Under the pieces are notes generated by a model. That model was given only the letters and a program-made list of their open reading frames with translations. It made no database searches and was not told where the DNA came from. The position numbers and the translations under genes were made by a program. Below, in pieces: positions 9,189 through 18,573 of a stretch of 64,000 nt of DNA. This DNA comes from Achromobacter marplatensis. Lineage in GTDB: Bacteria > Pseudomonadota > Gammaproteobacteria > Burkholderiales > Burkholderiaceae_B. Numbering within the stretch: the first letter of the stretch is position 1; each line of letters opens with the position of its first letter. The DNA lies in assembly GCF_002209535.1 (NCBI RefSeq), contig NZ_NJIG01000003.1:558001-622000 (forward strand), in the 5' to 3' direction.

Positions 9189-10082
9189 GTGCGCGTAGCC
9201 GATGCGCAGAGCTTCACGGCAGCCGCCGAAAAGTTGGGCCTGTCGCGGTCGGCCATCGGCAAATGCATCGCGCGGCTTGAGCAAAACCTGGGCGCCCGGC
9301 TGATGCACCGAAGCACGCGCAGCGTCAGCCTGAGCGACGACGGCCGGATCTTCTACGACCATGCGCAGCGCATCCTGTCCGAAGTGGACAACGCCACCGA
9401 TGCCATGGCCAGCCGCAAGCAGGCCCCGCGCGGCCGCCTGCGCATCGATCTGCCAGTGTCGCTGGGCAGGCTGCACCTGATGCCGCTGCTGCGCGACTAC
9501 CTGCGACGCTGGCCCGACGTGGAGGCGGACGTCAGCTTTTCCGACGACTACACCGATCTGGTGCGCGACGGCATCGACGTGGCGATCCGCATCGGCGGCG
9601 ACGTGGACAGCCGGCTGGTAAGGCGGGTGCTGGCACCGCACCGGCTGATCACCTGCGCCGCGCCGGGCTACCTGGCGCGCCACGGCGTGCCGGCCACGCC
9701 GGATGCCTTGAGCCAGCATCAGACGCTGGCCTTCACGCACGTGGGGCAGTTGGTGCCATGGCGCTTTGCCGTCCAGGGGGAGGAACGCCACGTGCCCGTC
9801 GCCGGCCGCCTGCGGCTGGGTCATACCGAAGCCTTGCGCGACGCCGCGCTGGCAGGCGACGGGATCGCGCAACTGGGCGCGTTCCTGGTGGCCGACGACT
9901 TGCGCGCGGGCCAGCTTATGCCCGTGCTGGAAGCCGTGGCCCCGACGGGCTCCCCGGTGTGTGCGGTGTATCCGCACCGGCGGCATCTGTCGCCCAAGGT
10001 GCGCATGCTGATCGATGAGATCGCCGGCGTCTGGAACACGGCCCCGCCATGGGGGCCCTATGCGCAGCCGTCACGTCCATAG
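9189..10082 (+). CDS. LysR-family regulator (true start uncertain)
   Basis: 297 residues from the GTG at 9189. The winged helix (SFTAAAEKLGLSRSAIGKCI) and effector domain (GRLRIDLPVSLGRLHLMPLL, DGIDVAIRIG) place it in the LysR/CrgA-like group. The homologous N-terminus starts earlier: in-frame residues SRLDHIGDLLAF are encoded from about 9153. Yet no ATG, GTG or TTG occurs between the in-frame stop at 9093 and 9189. A good Shine-Dalgarno (AAGGGA, 9117-9122) lies six bases before an in-frame GTA at 9129. Probably regulates the divergent exporter. Confidence 0.8.
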   Translation: MRVADAQSFTAAAEKLGLSRSAIGKCIARLEQNLGARLMHRSTRSVSLSDDGRIFYDHAQRILSEVDNATDAMASRKQAPRGRLRIDLPVSLGRLHLMPLLRDYLRRWPDVEADVSFSDDYTDLVRDGIDVAIRIGGDVDSRLVRRVLAPHRLITCAAPGYLARHGVPATPDALSQHQTLAFTHVGQLVPWRFAVQGEERHVPVAGRLRLGHTEALRDAALAGDGIAQLGAFLVADDLRAGQLMPVLEAVAPTGSPVCAVYPHRRHLSPKVRMLIDEIAGVWNTAPPWGPYAQPSRP

Positions 10083-10086
10083 TTCT

Positions 10087-10131
10087 TTGCATCAGCCAGC
10101 CTGATCATCAATATCCATTAAACTGATGCAA
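10087..10131. promoter_or_regulatory. Inverted repeat upstream of the deformylase gene
   Basis: The 9-bp arms TTGCATCAG (10087-10095) and CTGATGCAA (10123-10131) enclose 27 bp, with a nested ATCAG-ccagc-CTGAT repeat (10091-10105). It lies between the LysR stop and the TTG start of the deformylase. No T-tract follows, so a regulator site is more likely than a terminator; the binding protein is unknown. Confidence 0.45.
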
Positions 10132-10224
10132 TTACCGCGACGGGCCATGCTGCCTAGCATACAAGCGCCCATCGCCTGCGGCAGCACGCCGCAGCGCACC
10201 GTCTTTGTTACCCGGAGTTTTCCC

Positions 10225-11028
10225 TTGAGCGACATCTATCATTTCAGCCGCGGCACCGCCCCGCTGCTGATCTCCATTCCCCATTTGGGCAGCCAGATCC
10301 CCGATACGCAGCGCGCACAGATGACGCCGCTGGGCCTGGAGTCCGGCGATACCGACTGGCACCTGGACACGCTGTACCAATTCGCCCAGGCGCTGGGCGC
10401 GTCGGTGATCGGCGCGCGTTATTCGCGCTATGTGGTGGACCTGAACCGCCCGCCCAATGACGAAAGCCTGTACCCCGGCCAGACCAAGACCGGCCTGTGC
10501 CCGACCCAGACATTCCGCGGCGACGCGCTCTACCAGAACGACGCCGTGCTGACGGACGCCGAGCGCGCGCACCGCCTGCAAACCTATTGGCAGCCCTATC
10601 ACGCCAAGCTGCGCGAAGAGCTGGATCGCATCAAGGCCGAGCACGGTACGGTGCTGCTGTGGGAAGCGCATTCCATCGCCAGCGTGCTGCCGCGCCTGTT
10701 CGAGGGCAAGCTGCCCGACCTGAACATCGGGACCTCCGACGGCGCCGCCTGCGCACCGGACATCCTGGCGGCGGTCAAGGAACAGCTGGACGGCTGCCGC
10801 GACTACACCTGGGCCATCAACGGCCGCTTCAAGGGCGGCTACATCACGCGCCACTACGGCGCGCCGGCCGACAACGTCCACGCCATCCAGCTGGAAATGT
10901 GCCAGTCCACCTATATGGACGAAACGCATCCCTACGGATGGCGGGTCGACTTGGCCGACAAGGTCATCCCGGTGGTCGAAGGCATGGTGCAGGCCGCCCT
11001 GCGGCAGACCACGGCGCGCCAGCGCTGA
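10225..11028 (+). CDS. hutG: N-formylglutamate deformylase (HutG type)
   Basis: 267 residues from a TTG start preceded by CGGAG; the longer frame from 10126 lacks homology and covers the inverted repeat. HutG hydrolyses N-formyl-L-glutamate to formate and glutamate, the last step of the five-step histidine route. Family motifs: LLISIPHLGSQIP, the SGDTDWHLDTLY metal and catalytic region, RYVVDLNRPP, LLWEAHSI and NGRFKGGYITRHYG. No hutHUIF genes adjoin it, so it may deformylate another acyl amino acid. A LysR gene follows on the same strand. Confidence 0.85.
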   Translation: MSDIYHFSRGTAPLLISIPHLGSQIPDTQRAQMTPLGLESGDTDWHLDTLYQFAQALGASVIGARYSRYVVDLNRPPNDESLYPGQTKTGLCPTQTFRGDALYQNDAVLTDAERAHRLQTYWQPYHAKLREELDRIKAEHGTVLLWEAHSIASVLPRLFEGKLPDLNIGTSDGAACAPDILAAVKEQLDGCRDYTWAINGRFKGGYITRHYGAPADNVHAIQLEMCQSTYMDETHPYGWRVDLADKVIPVVEGMVQAALRQTTARQR

Positions 11029-11061
11029 TCCCTCGCACCTCCGTCCAGGACAGGCCAGGCA

Positions 11062-12075
11062 ATGAACCGATTTTCCTTCACCACGACGGAAAACTATCCG
11101 GAATGGAGCCTGCTGCTGACCTGGGTGGCGGTGGTGGAAGCCGCGTCCGTTTCCGGCGCGGCACGCCTGCTGGGCCTGTCACAAGCGGCCGTGTCGCAGC
11201 GGATCAAGCAGTTGGAAGGCGCCATGTCGACCGAACTGCTGGACCGCAGCACGCGGCCGGCGCGTCCCACGCCCGCAGGCGAACTGTTGTTTGACCATGC
11301 CGCGCGCCTGCTGGCCCAGGCAGGCGACATGACGGAAAGCGTGCGCAACCTGAGCCGGGCCAAGCGCAACATCGTCCGCTTCGGCTGCGTGGATTCCTTC
11401 GCGGGCACCTTGGGGCCCACGCTGATCCACGGCCTGTCCGGCGCGTCGCGCCAGATCCGGCTGTGGTCGGGCATCACGCCCGTGCTGGACAAGCAGCTGG
11501 AGGACCGGCAACTGGACCTGGTGGTCACCACCAGCGCGTTGGCTGGCAAGCCCACCATCAAGAAGATCAGCCTGTTCAGCGAACCCTATGTGCTGATCGT
11601 GCCGCGCACGATGGACATGGACAAGATCGCCACGCTCAAGGAACTGGGCAAGCGCATGCAGTTCATCCGCTACAGCGCGCGTTCGTTCATCGGCGCCGAG
11701 ATCGATCGCCTGATCGAATCGCACGACGTGATGATCGAGCGCACCTTTGAATTCGACAACACCGATCCCCTGCTGAGCCTGGTCACGGCGGGCATCGGCT
11801 TTGCGATCAGCACGCCGCTGTGCATCTGGCAGTCGCGCCATTTCGTGGACCAGTTGCGCGTGCTGCCGCTGGCGCCTTACCTGGGCGCCGCGCGCAGCGA
11901 CGACGCGAGCCTGTCGCGCACGCTGTATCTGGCGGCGCGGCAACAGGAAGTGGGCAAGCTGCCCACCGAGGCGCGGGACGTGATCCTGATGGCGGTGGAA
12001 CGCCTGATTCAGAAAGACATCGCCCCGGCCTTGGGGCTGCCGCCTGCCACGCTGTGGCGCAGCATGCGGCGTTGA
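11062..12075 (+). CDS. LysR-family transcriptional regulator
   Basis: 337 residues. The helix-turn-helix is at about residues 30-52 (ASVSGAARLLGLSQAAVSQRIKQLE), after a 15-residue leader that is longer than usual. The effector domain (NIVRFGCVDSFAGTLGPTLI) is degenerate relative to typical LysR proteins. It lies 33 bp downstream of the deformylase gene on the same strand, so cotranscription and control of that gene are plausible. It is convergent with etfA, 7 bp away. Confidence 0.85.
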   Translation: MNRFSFTTTENYPEWSLLLTWVAVVEAASVSGAARLLGLSQAAVSQRIKQLEGAMSTELLDRSTRPARPTPAGELLFDHAARLLAQAGDMTESVRNLSRAKRNIVRFGCVDSFAGTLGPTLIHGLSGASRQIRLWSGITPVLDKQLEDRQLDLVVTTSALAGKPTIKKISLFSEPYVLIVPRTMDMDKIATLKELGKRMQFIRYSARSFIGAEIDRLIESHDVMIERTFEFDNTDPLLSLVTAGIGFAISTPLCIWQSRHFVDQLRVLPLAPYLGAARSDDASLSRTLYLAARQQEVGKLPTEARDVILMAVERLIQKDIAPALGLPPATLWRSMRR

Positions 12076-12082
12076 CGCGCCA

Positions 12083-13012
12083 CTACAGCCCGGCGGTGAA
12101 GGCGGGAACCGCCTCGAACAGATCGCCGACCAGCCCGTAGTCCGCCACGCCAAAGATCGGCGCGTCGCCGTCCTTGTTGATGGCGACGATGGTCTTGGAG
12201 TCCTTCATACCGGCCAGGTGCTGGATGGCGCCCGAGATCCCGACCGCCACGTACAGCGCCGGCGCCACGATCTTGCCGGTCTGCCCCACCTGCCAATCAT
12301 TGGGCGCATACCCCGCATCCACCGCAGCGCGCGAAGCCCCAAGGGCTGCGCCCAGCTTCTGCGCCAACGGGTCCAGCAGCTTGAAGTTTTCGGCGCTGCC
12401 CAGGCCGCGCCCCCCTGACACCACCACGCGCGCGCCACCCAGTTCCGGGCGTTCCGACACCGCGAGTTCGCGGCTGACGAAACGCGCCCGGCCCGCATCG
12501 GGCACGGCTGCCACCGTTTCGACCGGCGCGCCGCCGCCCTCGGCGGGTGCGGCGTCGAAGGCCGTCGGCCGGATCGTCGCCACGACGACGGGGTAGCCGC
12601 TCTTGACCGTGGCGATCGCGTTGCCCGCATAGATGGGGCGCTTGAACGTGTCGGCCGACACCACCTCGATCACATCGGACACCTGCGCCACGTCCAGCAA
12701 AGCAGCCACACGCGGGGCCGCGCTCTTGCCTTGCGTGGTAGCGGCCAGGAACAGATGCGTGTAGCCGCTTGCTGCCGCCACCGCCTGCGCGGCCAGGTTT
12801 TCGGCCAGGCCATCCCCCAGATGCGGCGCGTCGGCCAGCAGCACTTTCTGGACGCCCGCGATACGTGCGGCGGCGTCCGCCACGGCTTGCGCACCCGCGC
12901 CCGCCACCAGCACGTGGATCGGCATGCCCAGCTTGCCCGCGGCGGCGATGGCGTTGCGCGTGGCACCGGCAAGCCCGCGGTTGTCGTGTTCGGCAATAAC
13001 CAGGACCGCCAT
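12083..13012 (-). CDS. etfA: Electron transfer flavoprotein alpha subunit
   Basis: 309 residues. EtfA binds FAD and, with EtfB, carries electrons from flavin dehydrogenases to ETF:quinone oxidoreductase. The C-terminal FAD domain is clear: [49 protein letters not shown] and [10 protein letters not shown]. Its ATG shares one base with the etfB stop (TGATG at 13010-13014), so the subunits are coupled. It ends the FAD oxidoreductase-hutD-etfBA operon and is probably the electron acceptor of that oxidoreductase. Confidence 0.95.
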   Translation of the reverse strand: MAVLVIAEHDNRGLAGATRNAIAAAGKLGMPIHVLVAGAGAQAVADAAARIAGVQKVLLADAPHLGDGLAENLAAQAVAAASGYTHLFLAATTQGKSAAPRVAALLDVAQVSDVIEVVSADTFKRPIYAGNAIATVKSGYPVVVATIRPTAFDAAPAEGGGAPVETVAAVPDAGRARFVSRELAVSERPELGGARVVVSGGRGLGSAENFKLLDPLAQKLGAALGASRAAVDAGYAPNDWQVGQTGKIVAPALYVAVGISGAIQHLAGMKDSKTIVAINKDGDAPIFGVADYGLVGDLFEAVPAFTAGL

Positions 13013-13761
13013 CAGATCACCTTCGCTTCGTTTTTCAGTTTGTCGATCAGCGCGGCCACATCCGCCACCTTGACGCCGGGTGCGCGCGCGGCGGGTTCTT
13101 CCACCCGCAACGTTTCCAGCCGCGACCCCGGATCCACGCCCAGCGCCTCCGGCGTCAGGACATCCATCGGCTTCTTCTTGGCCTTCATGATGTTGGGCAG
13201 CGTGACATAGCGCGGCTCGTTCAGCCGCAAATCGGCGGTGACGATAGCGGGCAGCGTCAGCGCCAGCACTTCCAGGCCGCCGTCCACCTCGCGCGTGACG
13301 CGTGCCACGGCGCCGTCCACCTCGATGGCGCTGGCGTTGGTGGCCTGCGGCCAGCCCAGCAGCGCCGCGAGCATCTGCCCGGTCTGGCACGCGTCGTCGT
13401 CAATCGCCTGCTTGCCCAGGATCACCAGCGCGGGCTGCTCCTGTTGCACCACGGCGCGCAGCAGCTTGGCCACGGCCAGTGGCTGCAGCGCGACGTCGGT
13501 CTGCACCAGCACGCCGCGATCCGCACCGATCGCCAGCGCGGTGCGCAGCGTTTCCTGGGACGACGCCGTGCCGCAAGACACGGCGACCACGTCGGCCGCC
13601 GCGCCTTGCTCTTTCAAGCGCACGGCCGCTTCGACGGCGATTTCATCGAACGGGTTCATCGACATCTTGACGTTACCGATGTCCACGCCGCTCTGGTCGG
13701 CCTTGACGCGCACGTTGACGTTGTAGTCAACCACGCGCTTGACCGCGGCTAATACCTTCAT
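13012..13761 (-). CDS. etfB: Electron transfer flavoprotein beta subunit
   Basis: 249 residues, standard length. EtfB motifs: [16 protein letters not shown] at the N-terminus, [20 protein letters not shown], the AMP-binding DDDACQTGQ loop and the C-terminal [11 protein letters not shown] signature. It forms the heterodimer with EtfA from the coupled downstream gene. A 62-bp gap separates it from hutD upstream on the same strand, consistent with one transcript. Confidence 0.95.
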   Translation of the reverse strand: MKVLAAVKRVVDYNVNVRVKADQSGVDIGNVKMSMNPFDEIAVEAAVRLKEQGAAADVVAVSCGTASSQETLRTALAIGADRGVLVQTDVALQPLAVAKLLRAVVQQEQPALVILGKQAIDDDACQTGQMLAALLGWPQATNASAIEVDGAVARVTREVDGGLEVLALTLPAIVTADLRLNEPRYVTLPNIMKAKKKPMDVLTPEALGVDPGSRLETLRVEEPAARAPGVKVADVAALIDKLKNEAKVI

Positions 13762-13823
13762 GCGAACACTCCTGGATTAAGGAATCAATCAATGCCCCCG
13801 GCAGGAGGCGAAGAGAAGAACGG

Positions 13824-14336
13824 TCAGGCGGCAGGAATCGCCGCCCCGCGCAAGTCCAGCAACACGGCGTCCAGCCCCGGCCCGACGTCCACCTCCACGC
13901 TCATGCTGAACGCCTGAACCAAAGCGGGGACGGCGGCAAGCGCGCCGACAATTAACGGGGCCGGTGCCGAGCCGGCACAGGACACCGTTGCCTGGGCCGC
14001 ACCGCGCAGCACGAACAGGTTCAACACCCGAACGGGACCACCCAGCAGACGGGACTGCAGCGCGAGGTCGCCGGCAAACGCCGTCGGCACGCCGGGCAGC
14101 AGATCAAGCCCGCCGCCCTCTCCTTGCAGCGCCAGGCCCTGGCCCGACAGCACGACCGAAACGCGGTCATAGCCCGGAAAGCGCGAATACGGGCCATCCT
14201 GCTCGATGTCCGCGATGCTGACGCGCCAGCGCGGCACCGCCGCCTGCCCGTCCACCGCCAGCGTGCGCGTGACGCCCCCGCCGTTCTTCCACGGCTCGGG
14301 CGGCAAGGCCTGCCAGGCTGCCTGTGTCCAGCGCAT
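13824..14336 (-). CDS. HutD/Ves family cupin-like protein
   Basis: 170 residues. The HutD/Ves fold is a small bicupin; HutD is often encoded in histidine-utilisation operons but has no settled function (a metabolite sensor or binder has been proposed). Motifs: WKNGGGVTRTLA near the N-terminus, WRVSIADIEQDGPYSRFPGYDR and the RVLNLFVLRG strand. The ATG at 14334-14336 lies 4 bp after the upstream oxidoreductase stop; the longer frame would need a TTG. Its place between a flavin oxidoreductase and ETF, with no hut genes adjoining, is unusual. Confidence 0.8.
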   Translation of the reverse strand: MRWTQAAWQALPPEPWKNGGGVTRTLAVDGQAAVPRWRVSIADIEQDGPYSRFPGYDRVSVVLSGQGLALQGEGGGLDLLPGVPTAFAGDLALQSRLLGGPVRVLNLFVLRGAAQATVSCAGSAPAPLIVGALAAVPALVQAFSMSVEVDVGPGLDAVLLDLRGAAIPAA

Positions 14337-14340
14337 GCGA

Positions 14341-15528
14341 TCAGGAGACGGCGCCAAGGCCGTACTTCCCGGTCAGCAATGCGCCGCTTTCGAAACGGCC
14401 AATGTCATAGGGCTTGAGCGACACATCGGTCGGCAAGCCCAGTGCTTCCTGCGCCAGCACGCGCCCCACGGTCGGCGACAACTTGAAGCCGTGGCCCGAA
14501 AAACCGAAACCCACGATCAGGCCCTGCACGCCAGGCACGCGGCCCAGCACAGGGTTCCAGTCGGGCGTCACGTCGTACACGCCGGTCCAGGATGAGGCCA
14601 GCCCCGCGGTCTCGTAGGCGGGGAAGCGCGCGGCCACCTGCTCGCCCACTTCCGCCACGTAATCCAGCGGAATGTCACCCTGTTCGGCGTCGCTCTTTTG
14701 CAGGGCCTCGCCCACGATGCCCTCGCTGACCAGCATCTGGTTGCCGCCATAGCTGCGGCAATACAGCATGCCGGGGGACGCCAGGTCCTTATAGACCGGC
14801 ATCGAATACGTGTAGGGCGCGGTGTCGCATTCCAGCGCCAGCACCGCGTGGCGCTCGGGCACGACGGGCATCGCAACGCCCGTCCACGCGGCCAATTCCG
14901 ATGTCCAGATGTTTTGCGTGCTGATCACCAGCGGGCTGGCGTAGTCGCCTTCAGAGGTGGACACGCCGACCACGCGACCATGCTCGATGAGCAATTTGCG
15001 GACGTCGACGTTTTCGCGGATGATCACGCCCCGCCGGCGCGCGCCGCGGGCAAAGCTGGTGGCCACCAGATACGCGTCAGCAAACCCGGCTTCGGGTTCA
15101 AAGCCGATCAGCGCGGCATCGTCGAACGAAGCAATGGGCAACAGCTCGCGCGCCTGGGCGGCGTCCAGCAGTTCCAACGCAATGCCTTGTGCGCGCTGTT
15201 GCTCGAGCGCGCCGCGCAACGGTTCCAGCTTGTCGTTGTCGGCCGCGCTGATCAGGTAGCCGCACTTGACCAGGCCGCAAGAAGCTTCCTCGTCGCCCAC
15301 ATAGCTGGCGAAATTGTTGAACACGTTCCACGAGCGCTGGGCCAGCTCTACGTTCTCGCGCACCGAATAGTGGGTGCGCAAAATGCCGGACGATTGAGAG
15401 GTCGTGCCGGCGCCGATCGTGGCCCGGTCCAGCACCAGCACATTCTTTGCGCCCAGCTCGGCCAGATGGAAGGCTACCGAACTGCCGATCACGCCGGCAC
15501 CAATCACGATCACGTCAAAACTTTTCAC
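14341..15528 (-). CDS. FAD-dependent amine/amino-acid oxidoreductase (DAO family)
   Basis: 395 residues from a GTG start with GGAG upstream (the only longer start is a TTG). The dinucleotide motif VIVIGAGVIGSSVAFHLAELG, an arginine-poor GTTSQSSGILR loop and the C-terminal GFGFSGHGFKLSPTVGR motif place it near the sarcosine oxidase beta/dimethylglycine dehydrogenase group, which oxidises secondary or tertiary amino acids. With etfBA in the same operon it is probably a dehydrogenase passing electrons to ETF rather than an oxidase. It is divergent from a NitT/TauT-type importer. Confidence 0.8.
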   Translation of the reverse strand: MKSFDVIVIGAGVIGSSVAFHLAELGAKNVLVLDRATIGAGTTSQSSGILRTHYSVRENVELAQRSWNVFNNFASYVGDEEASCGLVKCGYLISAADNDKLEPLRGALEQQRAQGIALELLDAAQARELLPIASFDDAALIGFEPEAGFADAYLVATSFARGARRRGVIIRENVDVRKLLIEHGRVVGVSTSEGDYASPLVISTQNIWTSELAAWTGVAMPVVPERHAVLALECDTAPYTYSMPVYKDLASPGMLYCRSYGGNQMLVSEGIVGEALQKSDAEQGDIPLDYVAEVGEQVAARFPAYETAGLASSWTGVYDVTPDWNPVLGRVPGVQGLIVGFGFSGHGFKLSPTVGRVLAQEALGLPTDVSLKPYDIGRFESGALLTGKYGLGAVS

Positions 15529-15794
15529 GGACAAGGCTCCAAGGACAAGTGGCGCGAGTGTGAACCTGCCGTCTCCTGGCCGCCGCAATATAAGCAGCGC
15601 GAATACTTAATAAAAGCGGCCGATGAAACGGCGTCCGCAAAACCGGATTGCTTAAGCACGGCGAATTTTGACCATCGCCGCTCCTTATATTCACGTCGCG
15701 AAGCGATGGCCGGGTGACAGTCTGGCCTGCCGCACCCCAGAGTGCCGGCGACATGACATCTATCGGTCAATCTACATTCCAGTAGGGGAAAAAT

Positions 15795-16808
15795 ATGAAC
15801 ATGACTCGCCGCGCCATGCTGGTGCGCACCGCAGCTCTGGCGGGCGCCAGCGCCCTGGGGTTTCCCATGGTCGGCCGCGCCGCCAACGCCTCGTACACCT
15901 ACGGCGGTTCGGCCTGGCTGGGCCACTATTCGGCCTACATCGCGATGAAAACGGGCCTCTTCGCCAAGCAGGGCCTGGACATCAAGTGGCAGAGCTTCGC
16001 CACGTCGTCCGACCGCATGAGCGCCGTGATGGCCGGCAACATCGACCTGGCCGGCACCGGCGTCGTGTCGTCGCTGGCCCTGATGGCCGCCGGGGCACGC
16101 CAGTTCCAGGTGATCGCCACGCCCAACAACTTCGGCCGCGCCGAAGGCGTGCTGGTGCGCGACGACGTCAAGTCAGTGACGGACCTGAAGGGCAAGAAGA
16201 TCGGCGTGACCTACGCGTCCAGCGCCCACGTGCTGCTGCTGGACGTGCTGCGCCAGGCGGGTCTTGATCCCGACCGCGACGTCTCCATCATCAATCTGCC
16301 GGCCACCAACCTGCTGTCCGCCTATCAGGGCAAGCAGATCGACGCCGCGGTGGCCTGGACGCCGGCCTTCGACCGCATCAAGGCGGTGCCGGGCACGCAC
16401 GTGCTGTTGGACGACACCGCGTTCTCGCTCTACAAGCAGTACGCCATCACCCCGGGGCCAGACGTGCTGCTGACGCATGCCAAGCTGGGGCGCGAAAACC
16501 CGGAAGCGGTGAAGAAATTCCTGCACGCCGTCTTCGAGGCCAACGCGATGCTGAGCCAGCAACCCGACGAGGCCGCCGGCGTGCTGCTGGAACTGACCGG
16601 CCTGTCCAGGGACGAGCAACTGGCCGTCATCAAGCAGACGCAGTGGTATTCCGCCGCGGATCAGAAGGGGCTGATGGTGGAACCGGGCAACTTTGTCACC
16701 GGCATGCAGCAACTGGCCGAGATGCTGGTGTCGCTCAAGCAGATCGACAAGGCGCCCCAGGTGAAAGACTGGGTCCAGGCTTCGTACCTCCCGGCCGCGA
16801 CCCGGTAA
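15795..16808 (+). CDS. ABC importer substrate-binding protein, NitT/TauT (SsuA-like)
   Basis: 337 residues. The N-terminus carries a twin-arginine-like signal (TRRAMLVRTAALAG) with cleavage near residue 30. The NMT1/SsuA-like fold is recognisable: YIAMKTGLFAKQGLDIKWQ, AVMAGNIDLAGTG, VTDLKGKKIGVTYASSAH and DAAVAWTPAFDR. Such proteins bind sulfonates, nitrate, pyrimidine precursors or other small organics. It heads a three-gene operon (receptor, permease, ATPase) divergent from the FAD oxidoreductase operon, so the amine oxidised there is a reasonable ligand guess. Confidence 0.88.
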   Translation: MNMTRRAMLVRTAALAGASALGFPMVGRAANASYTYGGSAWLGHYSAYIAMKTGLFAKQGLDIKWQSFATSSDRMSAVMAGNIDLAGTGVVSSLALMAAGARQFQVIATPNNFGRAEGVLVRDDVKSVTDLKGKKIGVTYASSAHVLLLDVLRQAGLDPDRDVSIINLPATNLLSAYQGKQIDAAVAWTPAFDRIKAVPGTHVLLDDTAFSLYKQYAITPGPDVLLTHAKLGRENPEAVKKFLHAVFEANAMLSQQPDEAAGVLLELTGLSRDEQLAVIKQTQWYSAADQKGLMVEPGNFVTGMQQLAEMLVSLKQIDKAPQVKDWVQASYLPAATR

Positions 16809-16826
16809 GCACGGGACGCCTCGCCT

Positions 16827-17597
16827 ATGTCCTCGCGTTCGTCTTCAAGGGAAACACGGCTGATCTGGGTCAGCGTGTTTTCGCTTCTTAGCTTCTTGTT
16901 GCTGTGGGAAGGCCTGTGCCGCGCCGGCGCAGTCGATCCCATTTTCCTGCCCGCGCCGTCCCAGGTCCTGGCGCGGGCCTGGTCCATGTCCGACCAGGGC
17001 ACGCTGTTCTACAACGTGCTGGCCTCCACCCGCCGCGTGATGGTGGGCTTCCTGGCGGCGGTCATCGTGGCCATTCCGCTGGGCATACTGCTGGGCACGT
17101 CGAAGGTGGCGCGCGCCGTGTTCGACCCCATCATCTCGTTCCTGCGCCCCTTGCCGTCCATGAGCTGGATCCCGCTGTCGCTGCTGTGGTTCGGCATCAC
17201 CGAAACCCAGAAGTACAGCATCGTGTTCATGGGGTCGTTCGTGCCGGCGCTGCTTTACGTGATGGAAGCGTCGCGCAGCATCGACCCGGTGCTGGTGCGG
17301 GCGGCGCGCAACCTGGGCGCCAACCGCTGGCAGGTCATGCGCGAAGTGCTGTTCCCCGGTTGCCTGCCGCAGATCCTGTCGGGCATGAAGATCATCCTGG
17401 GCCTGTCCTGGACCTGTGTGATTTCGGCTGAACTGGTGGCGTCCAAGGAAGGCCTGGGCTTCATGATCATGAACGGCAAGGAATTCTTCCAGACCGACAC
17501 TGTGGTGCTGGGCATGGTGCTGATCAGCTTCACCGTGCTGGTGACGGATCTGTGTTTGCGGCTTCTTGAGCGATGGGTGCTGGCATGGCAACGATGA
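16827..17597 (+). CDS. ABC importer permease, NitT/TauT (SsuC-like)
   Basis: 256 residues with about six membrane segments. The permease EAA loop is clear (RAARNLGANRWQVMREVLFPGCLPQILSG split around residues 150-180). N-terminal region FLPAPSQVLARAW is characteristic of the SsuC/TauC group. It begins 18 bp after the receptor gene and overlaps the ATPase start. Confidence 0.9.
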   Translation: MSSRSSSRETRLIWVSVFSLLSFLLLWEGLCRAGAVDPIFLPAPSQVLARAWSMSDQGTLFYNVLASTRRVMVGFLAAVIVAIPLGILLGTSKVARAVFDPIISFLRPLPSMSWIPLSLLWFGITETQKYSIVFMGSFVPALLYVMEASRSIDPVLVRAARNLGANRWQVMREVLFPGCLPQILSGMKIILGLSWTCVISAELVASKEGLGFMIMNGKEFFQTDTVVLGMVLISFTVLVTDLCLRLLERWVLAWQR

Positions 17598-18373
17598 ACG
17601 ACACGATGATCCAGCTGAAGGGCATCTCCAAGTCCTATGGCGACGTGCCCGTGCTGGACCGCGTGGACCTGGAGGTCAAGCGCGGCGAATTCCTGGTGCT
17701 GCTGGGCGCATCCGGTTGCGGCAAGTCCACCTTGCTGAACCTGATGGCGGGCTTCATCACGCCCAATACCGGCACCGTCACCATCAACGGCCGCGCCGTC
17801 ACCGACGTGACTGCCGCCTGCGGCATGGTGTTCCAGCAATATGCGCTGTTTCCCTGGCGCACCGTGCAGGAGAACGTGGAGTTCGGCCTGAAGATGCGCG
17901 GCATGTCCAGGCAGGAACGCGCGCCGATTGCCCGCAAGTACATCGAAATGGTCGGGTTGAAGGCGGCGGCGGACAAGTATCCGCACGCGCTGTCGGGCGG
18001 CATGAAGCAGCGGGTGTCGATTGCGCGGGTGCTGGCCAACGACCCGGACGTGATGCTGTTCGACGAACCGTTCGCCGCGCTGGACGCCATGACGCGCCAG
18101 GTGCTGCAGGACCAGTTGTTGTCGATCTATGAGCAAAGCGGCAAGACGATCGTCTTCATCACGCACTCCATCGACGAAGCGCTGACGCTGTCCACCCGCA
18201 TGGCAGTGATGGGGTCCAAGCCCGGCCGTATCGTGCAGGACATCCACAACGACCTGCCCCATCCGCGCAGCGCCGACGTGCAGTTGTCGCCGCGCTTCGT
18301 GGAACTGAAGCGCTCCATCTGGGAACGCGTGCAGGAAGAGGTCACGCGCAGCATGGAGTTGGCAAGCGACTAA
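17594..18373 (+). CDS. ABC importer ATPase, NitT/TauT (SsuB-like)
   Basis: 259 residues from the ATG at 17594, which overlaps the permease stop as ATGA; in-frame ATGs at 17585 and 17573 would add 3 or 7 residues. Walker A is GASGCGKST, Q-loop VFQQYALFPWRTV, signature LSGGMKQRVSIAR, Walker B VMLFDEPFAALD and the switch His in FITHSIDEAL. It energises the importer encoded just upstream. A strong terminator follows 45 bp downstream. Confidence 0.93.
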   Translation: MNDTMIQLKGISKSYGDVPVLDRVDLEVKRGEFLVLLGASGCGKSTLLNLMAGFITPNTGTVTINGRAVTDVTAACGMVFQQYALFPWRTVQENVEFGLKMRGMSRQERAPIARKYIEMVGLKAAADKYPHALSGGMKQRVSIARVLANDPDVMLFDEPFAALDAMTRQVLQDQLLSIYEQSGKTIVFITHSIDEALTLSTRMAVMGSKPGRIVQDIHNDLPHPRSADVQLSPRFVELKRSIWERVQEEVTRSMELASD

Positions 18374-18418
18374 ATCCAAAAGGGCTTGCCCGCCGCCCCT
18401 GCCCTCCGCTGAACGCTG

Positions 18419-18460
18419 AACCGCCCCAAATGCCTACTGGCTTTGGGGCGGTTTCTTTTC
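18419..18460 (+). terminator. Rho-independent terminator of the NitT/TauT operon
   Basis: A perfect 12-bp stem, AACCGCCCCAAA (18419-18430) and TTTGGGGCGGTT (18442-18453), with an 11-nt loop, is followed by TCTTTTC. It separates the importer operon from the next Liv operon. Confidence 0.9.
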
Positions 18461-18507
18461 GTCCAGATGTAGCGGGTTTACCCCAATTATTCACATCACA
18501 TCGACCA

Positions 18508-18532
18508 ACGTAGTATATCAATCAAGCTACGT
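18508..18532. promoter_or_regulatory. Inverted repeat upstream of the Liv-thiolase operon
   Basis: ACGTAG (18508-18513) and CTACGT (18527-18532) flank a 13-bp AT-rich spacer, 41 bp before the receptor start codon. The local drop in GC suits a promoter. The GntR regulator at the end of the same operon (25890-26618) is the natural candidate to bind here, but this is inferred from position only. Confidence 0.5.
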
Positions 18533-18573
18533 AAAACATTACGAGCAATAACGAAAAATACGAGGAGACGAAA

